From an uncultured Leptolinea sp. (GTDB taxonomy: Bacteria; Chloroflexota; Anaerolineae; Anaerolineales; Anaerolineaceae): a DNA stretch of 58,603 nucleotides. The DNA lies in the NCBI GenBank assembly GCA_903828565.1, contig CAIKMQ010000048.1, positions 1-58,603 on the forward strand, in the 5' to 3' direction. Below the pieces are notes generated by a model. It was not told the DNA's origin. It did no database searches and was given only the letters and a program-made list of their open reading frames with translations. The position numbers and the translations under genes are program-made. Shown here one piece after another: positions 53,401 to 58,603 of the stretch. Position 1 is the stretch's first letter; each line of letters starts with the position of its first letter.

Positions 53401-56400
53401 TCGGCGGAAGAGAAAGGCACCTGGAGCGGATACCGGTCGATCACCATTGATCTGAACCCTCCGGCTGCCCCGACGTATTCCTCACCTTCTAATGGCGCAT
53501 ATGTGCGAACAAGCACTCCCAAACTCGTGTGGCTGGCATCCTCATCTGCAACAGCTTACAAGGTCTACCTGAATGATACGGCAGATTTTTCGAATGAAGT
53601 TGAAATTGCATACATTTCTACTGAGATCTCATCCCTCTCGCACACATTACCGTCCCAGGATTTGGGTGTTTTCTACTGGTGTGTGAAAGCGCGGGATGCT
53701 GCCGGTAACTGGAGCAATTGTAATTCGCCCCGAAGTTTCGAAATTCGCCTGCCTGTTCCAACCGCCCCGTCCCTGAGCAGCCCTGCTTCCGGTTCCTCCA
53801 CCAACGATACGACCCCAATATTTACATGGTCAGGCACCCCCAATGCGGTAAGTTATCAATTCCAATTAGATAATAGCTCCACCTTTGGTTCTCCGATCGA
53901 TTTTGATCAAACAGGGTCTGATACGATTTACACAATTTCGGATAGCACCCCTTTACCCAATGGCACTTTTTACTGGCGGGTGCGAGCTACTAATATCCAT
54001 GGTGAAACAGGCTCCTGGAGCAGTGTCTGGAAATTAACAGTGGATACAGTCAACCCGGCTGTACCGGTAGTAAGCACTCCATCCAATGGAGCAATTCTTC
54101 GCAGTACACCCACTTTTTCCTGGCTGGCTGCCTCCGGGGCTAACGGATACCAGTTCCGTTATGATCAGGAGAATACCTTCCCTGACCCGGACTACACTTC
54201 GCCATTTGTCAACAGCCTAAACCATAAACCTCCAACGATGGCTGTTCAGGTGCATTACTGGCAGGTACGGTCACGAGACGCGGCAGGCAACTTCAGTGAC
54301 TGGTCCATTCCCCGGCAGGTGGAGATCAGGCAGCCTATCCCTGCTGCCCCGGTCCTCCTGCTTCCTGCTGATAAGAATAACACCAAGGATGTAACACCTG
54401 ATTTCTCCTGGAATTCAACATCCTACGCCACCTCGTATGAATTGCAGATCAGCACCTCATCCACGGTTTCCGGAACCCCGTTATTCACGGCAACAACTAC
54501 AGGGTTATCTCTGACGCTTCCTGACGAAAATTCTCTGGTGGATGGAACCAAATACTGGCGTGTCCGAGCGATCAATGTTCATTCCGAACCGGGCTCGTGG
54601 AGTGTGATCAGGTCACTGGTAATCGACACTGCTGCCCCGAACCCTCCGCAACTTTCGGGACCGGCAGATGGCGCAACCGTCCGTGGAACCCCCACTTTCA
54701 CCTGGCTGGCAGCCAGCGGTACTTCCAAATACCAGATGCAGCTGTCAGTGGATATAGATTTCACCGATCCCTGGGAGTCAGCCTGGAGCACATCCCTTTC
54801 CGCCAAACCGCAAGATCAACCACTAGGCACCTACTATTGGCGCGTTCGCGGAAAAGATGCTGCGGAAAATGTGTCCACCTTCAGTGTCAGTCGCTCTGTG
54901 ATCGTAGACTCCCCCGTACCACCTGCTCCATCGCTCAGTTCACCGGCTGACGGGTGGTTGACAAATAATTCCACAGTTGATTTCAGCTGGGCAGAAGTAT
55001 TCTACGCGGAAGGATATGAGATCCAGGTGGATAATTCCACTTACTTCACCAACCCGGTTGATATCACGCAATCCGTTTTGGAAGATTCTGAAGGGAATCT
55101 GGCCGATGGAATTACAATCATTGGTATACCCGATGGAAAACGCTACTGGCGGGTCAGATCGATCAATCTGTACGGCGAAAAAGGTAGCTGGTCAAAGGTC
55201 AGATCAATCAACGTAGACACCAAAGCACCCAACCCGCCTTCTCTCTATTCACCCGGAACAAATACCACCATCCGTTCAGGCAGCGCAAAATTCACCTGGT
55301 TGGCAGCTTCTGATGCCAACGCCTATCAATTTGCATACAGCACGGCAGGGAATTGTTCCAGCCCATCTTATGAATCCCCGGTAACATCATCCCTCTCCTT
55401 TACGACCCAGGGAATGGCAACTGGTGATTACTTCTGGTGCGTCAGATCACGAGATTCGGCCCAAAACTGGTCGGCATACTCAACAGGACGCGCCTTTTTT
55501 GTCCGCCCTCCGCTATTAATTGCACCATCCCTGATCTCCCCAGCAAATGGCGTACTCACTATGGATTCCACCCCGGAGTTTTCATGGAACGCGGTGGCAG
55601 GTGCTGCTGATTATGAGTTTCAGATCGATGATCAAAGCACCTTTCTTTCACCTATCGAGACAACCGTTGTGGCTGCAACAGTTTACACGCCATCCACACC
55701 GCTGCCTTATGGTGTTTTTTTCTGGAGGGTACGGTCACGCAACAGCTCTCAAGAGGGCGGCTCATGGAGCGGGTATCGCAGTCTGACACAAAACAGCTTT
55801 GATTCACAATTCAGTGGTTCAGCCGAGGGATGGACCTCCTATCCATCCGGTTCGTATACAACCGAATACGCAGGTACCCTTACCAGCCATGGGGTGGGTG
55901 ATAAGTGGGCCAATGCATATCACAACTCCACTCAAACCAACTTTATATACGAAGCCAGGTTATTCAGGAGTGAAGCTGCCCAGAACTATTCCTCCTTTGG
56001 GATGTACATCCGTGGCAATTCGACCTTCAATACCGGTAATTACTACAACAATGACATAGAATTTCTGATAAAGAATTCCGGTGTCTTCAGCATCTGGAAG
56101 GTTGTGAACGGTGTGGACGTGAATATTGTTCCCTGGACAGTTTCCGCAGAAATTCAACCCAACAGCTGGAACACATTGAAAATCATCGCGAATGGATCAA
56201 CGGTTACTTTTTACATCAATGGTACCCTTGTCTACAGCGGATCCGGATACCCCACAACCGCCGGCAAGGTTGGTATTCTTCAGTACCGGTTATCGCAAGT
56301 GAGCGAATCCATTCAAGTGGATTACGCAACGCTGGGCCCATTATTACCATCCAGCGCAGATACAGGCGGCATATATACCCTGTTAGAACCGCTTGCCGGT

Positions 56401-56421
56401 GCGCCGGCAGGAAAGAAATAA
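50425..56421 (+). CDS. Secreted papain-family protease with 13 fibronectin-like repeats
   Basis: A 1998-aa protein with a signal peptide (about 1-33) and a Pro/Thr-rich linker (TETPIPSPTSTE and similar, about 36-90). An uncharacterised region follows, then a C1A peptidase domain at about 302-535. The active residues are C319 (GSCGSCWAF), H476 (NHQIILIGWG) and N497 (RNSWGSDWG), with the oxyanion Gln in RNQGSCG. Thirteen roughly 95-aa fibronectin-like beta domains occupy about 539-1790, and a C-terminal jelly-roll-like domain ends the protein. No cell-wall anchor is seen. It is probably a secreted adhesin-type hydrolase. Confidence 0.85.
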   Translation: MENTKRNRLSYNILLTLVLVFTFLLPSLSVRAQDVVTETPLATETPIPSPTSTEVGVDQPIPTDVPTEEPTLTPMPTEIPTETPTATLEPAFIWQMDIHLSGDQTSALYSGSYGIYEKLTQRNVTYSLENEHLILSGSENLDQLRLAAYEDLSPVVDFLGGHIQLSINMPTIQGDVTILHVEGRSGTGYSWFSPTSNSFIQEGDPDIEQRYAGVSSPSRQSLRMRAIDPLAGPLTLDYARSWESSPVYILVTISMPAYQAEIDLSDPNPLILDMAQSQANPDSGAYDSLTALAVPSETNFEWGAGIVPAVRNQGSCGSCWAFGTVGIMESAIAKAGGPLTDLSERYLVDCNKEGWDCWGGLTAHAYHYDTLGKNQSQIGAVLESEKPYNTNITLSCPSAYNHPYKLDGWQFITSDEWTVATVDQIKTAIYNYGPVTAAVCAGPKFDAYDANYLSYPGYVLPQGDNPATVCNGYTNHQIILIGWGVDATAGGYWILRNSWGSDWGMDGYMRIKWNDISRVGEGTSWVTVDPAAFGVTGPTLTAPAAGYITGTTSMDFAWNSVADATSYEIQIDDASSFTSVNYSSSSLTALTYNQASLTGGAWYWRVRAAFADATKSNWSETRTFTIDLTPPAIPSLSLPVVDAITRNKLVTFNWSTPTSATQFRLRIDSGGITVHTSDILTSASYSSPTLDYGTYYWQVQAADAYGNWSAYSSPRRLYSNSPLPLAPTLLTPDHAALLSTNDPEFTWSTVENAATYEIQVDSSNPFTLPYDATASGLSTSYQGTDLAEGIKYWRVRGVNSSGESGTWSMIRSITIDTVAPSVPGLNTPVDNAANVRGTPTFTWYTVSGAAQFQLQVDDATDFETPVYTSDPTTSLSNKPSPDLAIGTYYWHVRARDAAGNWGSYGSYRTIKILPSLPTAPVLSAPSNGTATNDQTPDFSWSPASYSVSYEIQIDDSSSFTSPILQSGTSATTSYTATELSSGTRYWRVRGVNSAEEKGTWSGYRSITIDLNPPAAPTYSSPSNGAYVRTSTPKLVWLASSSATAYKVYLNDTADFSNEVEIAYISTEISSLSHTLPSQDLGVFYWCVKARDAAGNWSNCNSPRSFEIRLPVPTAPSLSSPASGSSTNDTTPIFTWSGTPNAVSYQFQLDNSSTFGSPIDFDQTGSDTIYTISDSTPLPNGTFYWRVRATNIHGETGSWSSVWKLTVDTVNPAVPVVSTPSNGAILRSTPTFSWLAASGANGYQFRYDQENTFPDPDYTSPFVNSLNHKPPTMAVQVHYWQVRSRDAAGNFSDWSIPRQVEIRQPIPAAPVLLLPADKNNTKDVTPDFSWNSTSYATSYELQISTSSTVSGTPLFTATTTGLSLTLPDENSLVDGTKYWRVRAINVHSEPGSWSVIRSLVIDTAAPNPPQLSGPADGATVRGTPTFTWLAASGTSKYQMQLSVDIDFTDPWESAWSTSLSAKPQDQPLGTYYWRVRGKDAAENVSTFSVSRSVIVDSPVPPAPSLSSPADGWLTNNSTVDFSWAEVFYAEGYEIQVDNSTYFTNPVDITQSVLEDSEGNLADGITIIGIPDGKRYWRVRSINLYGEKGSWSKVRSINVDTKAPNPPSLYSPGTNTTIRSGSAKFTWLAASDANAYQFAYSTAGNCSSPSYESPVTSSLSFTTQGMATGDYFWCVRSRDSAQNWSAYSTGRAFFVRPPLLIAPSLISPANGVLTMDSTPEFSWNAVAGAADYEFQIDDQSTFLSPIETTVVAATVYTPSTPLPYGVFFWRVRSRNSSQEGGSWSGYRSLTQNSFDSQFSGSAEGWTSYPSGSYTTEYAGTLTSHGVGDKWANAYHNSTQTNFIYEARLFRSEAAQNYSSFGMYIRGNSTFNTGNYYNNDIEFLIKNSGVFSIWKVVNGVDVNIVPWTVSAEIQPNSWNTLKIIANGSTVTFYINGTLVYSGSGYPTTAGKVGILQYRLSQVSESIQVDYATLGPLLPSSADTGGIYTLLEPLAGAPAGKK
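52039..55794 (+). repeat. Thirteen tandem fibronectin-like repeats with a two-unit period
   Basis: Units of about 95 aa alternate between two types. Type A has TPDFSW, YWRVRGVNSSGE and GTWS..RSITID; type B has TPTFTW, YYWRVRARDAAGNWS. All 13 units follow A-B-A-B order, so the repeat unit is a pair of about 190 aa. Confidence 0.8.
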
Positions 56422-56528
56422 GTAGCCAAGAGCATGGAATTTGAAATATATGGTCCTGGAGTGCTTAAACCAAACACTGCTTGGTCTACCGATAACTCTC
56501 CCTGGTGCAGGTTTGGGTACGCGTTCTC

Positions 56529-56557
56529 TTGACACCTGCCTGTACACACCGTAGAAT
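56529..56557 (+). promoter_or_regulatory. Promoter of the glycine cleavage operon
   Basis: TTGACA (56529-56534, perfect) and TAGAAT (56552-56557) are 17 bp apart. Predicted start is near 56564, the first base of the riboswitch. Confidence 0.85.
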
Positions 56558-56564
56558 CTAATAG

Positions 56565-56724
56565 CTCATGGGAAGAGCCCTGTACTCAGGCACCGAAGGG
56601 GCAAGCTACTTTAGCGAATCTCTCAGGTAAACGGACCCATGCGCTGTTACCTCTGGAAAGCATGATATCACCGACGGGGCAAACCCGCTTTTTGCGGGCG
56701 AATCTCTCAGGTTTCAAACAGAGG
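56565..56724 (+). ncRNA. Tandem glycine riboswitch
   Basis: Two aptamers are in tandem. Aptamer 1 contains GGCACCGAAGGGGCAAGC and GCGAATCTCTCAGGTAAA, with P1 CATGGG (56567-56572) pairing CCCATG (56636-56641). Aptamer 2 has TCACCGACGGGGCAAACCC and GGCGAATCTCTCAGGTTT, with P1 CCTCTG (56650-56655) pairing CAGAGG (56719-56724). Its P1 shares three bases with the terminator stem, fitting an ON switch when glycine binds. Confidence 0.92.
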
Positions 56725-56748
56725 CACACGATATTTGTGTGCCTTTTT
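56722..56748 (+). terminator. Riboswitch expression-platform terminator
   Basis: An 8-bp stem (56722-56729 with 56737-56744) with a 7-nt loop is followed by a T run. It overlaps aptamer 2 P1 at 56722-56724, so the two structures compete. Confidence 0.85.
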
Positions 56749-56783
56749 GTTTTAATTCATAAAATTTAATAAGGAGCGTATCA

Positions 56784-57176
56784 ATGAATATTCCGGCCGG
56801 TTTTAAATTTGCAGCAACTGATGAATGGGTTCGGGTGGAAGGTACCATTGCCACTATCGGAATTTCGGACTTTGCGCAAGACCAGCTTTCAGATGTGGTC
56901 TTTGTTGAGATAGCTGTCAGCGTTGGCGATAGCGTCACAAAAGGTGGCTTGCTCGGTACAGTTGAATCTGTCAAAGCCGCTTCTGATATTAACCTCCCTG
57001 TCAGCGGGAAAGTCGTTGAGACTAATGAATCCCTCTCTGATACACCCGAACTGGTCAACAGCGACCCCTATGGAAAAGCCTGGATGGTCAAGATCGAACT
57101 GAGCAACCCGGCTGAGGTGAATGACCTGATGGATGATAAAGCCTATGGTGTGAACTGCGCCGGACGGGAGCACTAA
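56784..57176 (+). CDS. gcvH: Glycine cleavage system H protein
   Basis: The 130-aa lipoyl carrier protein shuttles the methylamine of glycine between the P and T proteins. The lipoylated Lys is in VESVKAASDI, after DQLSDVVFVEI and GDSV; NSDPYGKAWMVKI is typical of the C-terminal half. AAGGAG precedes the ATG. It follows the glycine riboswitch. gcvT is not next to it in this window. Confidence 0.97.
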   Translation: MNIPAGFKFAATDEWVRVEGTIATIGISDFAQDQLSDVVFVEIAVSVGDSVTKGGLLGTVESVKAASDINLPVSGKVVETNESLSDTPELVNSDPYGKAWMVKIELSNPAEVNDLMDDKAYGVNCAGREH

Positions 57177-58522
57177 TGTTCATTCCACACACCGACCAGG
57201 AAACCAGTGAAATGCTGGAGGCGGTTGGTGTTAAGGATATGGCAGAGCTGTTTACAGCCATCGCTCAAAAACACCGCTTCCCGAAACTAAACCTGCCACC
57301 TGCCCTTTCCGAAATGGAGGTCATGGCAGAATTGGAAAATTACGCCCAGGCGAATGAATCCACCAAGGATATCATCTCTTTCCTCGGTGCTGGTGCTTAC
57401 AATCATTATTCACCTGCGGCAGTAGATATGCTGCTTCGCCGGGGTGAGTTTTACACTGCATACACACCATACCAGCCAGAGATCTCCCAGGGAACCCTGC
57501 AGGTCATCTTTGAATACCAGAGCCTGATCACTGCTCTTACAGGGATGGAAGCCAGCAATGCTTCACATTATGACGGCGCAACCGCAGCAGCGGAAGCAGT
57601 CATCATGGCATACCAGAATTTCCGCGGTAAGCGTAACAAGATCATCCTGTCACCCTCCCTCCACCCGCAATACCGTGCTACCATCCGTACTTACACACAA
57701 GGGCACGCGGACCTGAAACTCACGGGGGATCACCTGGATCCACAAGCTAGTCCCGAAGGGCTCCTCGCTCAGGTGGATACAGATACCGCTTTGGTAATCG
57801 TCCAGTATCCCGACTTCTTCGGCAGGCTGTACGACTACACAGATTTCATTGCAAGAGTGCATGAAACTGGCGCACTGGTGGCAGTCTCGGTCAACCCGAT
57901 GGCACTCGCCCTGCTTAAATCGCCGGGTGAAATGGGCGCGGATATTGTGGTTGGCGAAGGCCAGCCGTTAGGGCTCCCACTTTCCTATGGCGGGCCGTAC
58001 CTGGGCATCTTTGCCACCCGCAAGGAATACATCCGTAAAATATCAGGCCGGCTGGTTGGGGAGACTACTGATGCCAACGGTCGTCGGGCTTATGTACTTA
58101 CCCTGACAGCTCGGGAGCAGCACATCCGCCGCGAGAAGGCTTCTTCTAATATCTGTTCCAACCAGGGGCTGCTTGCGCTGGCGGCTACCCTGTATATGAG
58201 CTTGCTCGGCAAGCATGGCCTGAAAAAAGTGGCTGAATTGAATTATCATAAAGCTCATTATGCAGCCGCACAGATATCCAAGATCAAGGGCTATTCTCTG
58301 GTCAGTGATGCGCCTTTCTTCAATGAGTTTACGATCCGTTGCCCGGGTAATGCAGCGGAACTTGCAGCCCATCTTCTGGATCATGGCATCATTGCTGGAT
58401 ATGTGGTGGGCACCGATTATGCCAAATACGATGATCAACTGCTGGTGGCAGTCACAGAAATGAACACCAAAGAAGAAATTGATCTGCTTTGCGAGACCCT
58501 GGCGGAGGGACACCATGACTGA
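57176..58522 (+). CDS. gcvPA: Glycine dehydrogenase (decarboxylating) subunit 1
   Basis: The 448-aa N-terminal half of the split P protein. It opens MFIPHTDQETSEML, then SFLGAGAYNHYSP and YTAYTPYQPEISQGTLQ, with ASNASHYDGATAAAEA and EGQPLGLPLSYGGPYLG, all typical of GcvPA. It decarboxylates glycine with its PLP-bearing partner GcvPB. Its start overlaps the gcvH stop by one base. Confidence 0.96.
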   Translation: MFIPHTDQETSEMLEAVGVKDMAELFTAIAQKHRFPKLNLPPALSEMEVMAELENYAQANESTKDIISFLGAGAYNHYSPAAVDMLLRRGEFYTAYTPYQPEISQGTLQVIFEYQSLITALTGMEASNASHYDGATAAAEAVIMAYQNFRGKRNKIILSPSLHPQYRATIRTYTQGHADLKLTGDHLDPQASPEGLLAQVDTDTALVIVQYPDFFGRLYDYTDFIARVHETGALVAVSVNPMALALLKSPGEMGADIVVGEGQPLGLPLSYGGPYLGIFATRKEYIRKISGRLVGETTDANGRRAYVLTLTAREQHIRREKASSNICSNQGLLALAATLYMSLLGKHGLKKVAELNYHKAHYAAAQISKIKGYSLVSDAPFFNEFTIRCPGNAAELAAHLLDHGIIAGYVVGTDYAKYDDQLLVAVTEMNTKEEIDLLCETLAEGHHD

Positions 58523-58603
58523 ACCAACCATCTTTGAACTCTCCTCTCCCGGCCGTAAGGGTGTTTCCTACCCGGATGCGGATGTTCCGCTCTCCAAAAT
58601 GCC
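58515..58603 (+). CDS. gcvPB: Glycine dehydrogenase subunit 2, 5' end only
   Basis: The first 29 codons (MTEPTIFELSSPGRKGVSYP, then DADVPLSKM) match the start of GcvPB, the PLP-binding half of P protein. It overlaps gcvPA by 8 nt and runs out of the window. Confidence 0.9.
   Translation, partial: MTEPTIFELSSPGRKGVSYPDADVPLSKM

Noticed and set aside
52039-55794. CRISPR or DNA satellite
   Set aside because: The repeats are in-frame protein domains about 285 bp long that differ strongly at DNA level.
1-58603. Mobile element, prophage or recent gene transfer
   Set aside because: No transposase, integrase or terminal repeats were seen, and base composition looks even by eye. This was not calculated.

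Overview
The window looks like a chromosomal segment of a Chloroflexota bacterium, most likely an Anaerolineae-type anaerobe or facultative fermenter. This is inferred from gene content and protein style only; no 16S gene is present. Clues are a moderate G+C content, lipoproteins beside single-membrane style surface proteins, a PPi-type phosphofructokinase with a membrane H+-pyrophosphatase, a one-chain ADP-forming acyl-CoA synthetase, TPR proteins with acidic tails, and PT-rich linkers on secreted proteins. No insertion sequence, prophage, CRISPR array or rRNA gene was seen.

Layout. 1-7.9 kb: tRNA-Leu(GAG) on the minus strand, plsX, a NERD-like membrane protein, rluB-scpB (minus), two lipoproteins, a UDP-glucuronate decarboxylase-like enzyme, GtrA, rsmD and a Nudix hydrolase. 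7.9-15.2 kb: phosphofructokinase with a PPi signature, two polytopic membrane proteins, a nitrilase-family amidase and the H+-pyrophosphatase. 15.3-19.1 kb: a four-gene Gld-like ABC operon. 19.3-24.9 kb: the primary sigma factor, a TPR protein, ndk, tRNA-Asp and a DEAD-box helicase whose leader contains an intrinsic terminator.

25.0-31.5 kb is the most unusual part. A Crp/Fnr-type regulator is followed by a perfect 13-bp-arm palindrome and then by six co-directional genes: a 7-TM protein, a 12-TM protein with histidines spaced as in NorB/heme-copper oxidases but with an altered metal site, a lipoprotein with a SUMF1 (NirV-like) domain, a heme O synthase-like prenyltransferase, and two more membrane proteins. 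I propose it is an uncharacterised membrane redox system, perhaps acting on nitrogen oxides or O2.

31.6-44.4 kb: GH4 glycosidase with a PfkB kinase, Dus, lipid kinase, PlsC, a zinc-ribbon SpoU methylase, a rhodanese sulfurtransferase, a CstR-like persulfide sensor operon (fmdB-type gene, cstR-like, osmC), ADP-forming acyl-CoA synthetase, two SDR enzymes and a TetR repressor. 44.5-50.1 kb: a heterodimeric ABC exporter and typA. 50.4-56.4 kb: one 1998-residue secreted papain-family protease with 13 fibronectin-like repeats in strict alternation. 56.5 kb to the end: a consensus promoter, a tandem glycine riboswitch with a terminator, and gcvH-gcvPA-gcvPB (the last cut by the window edge).
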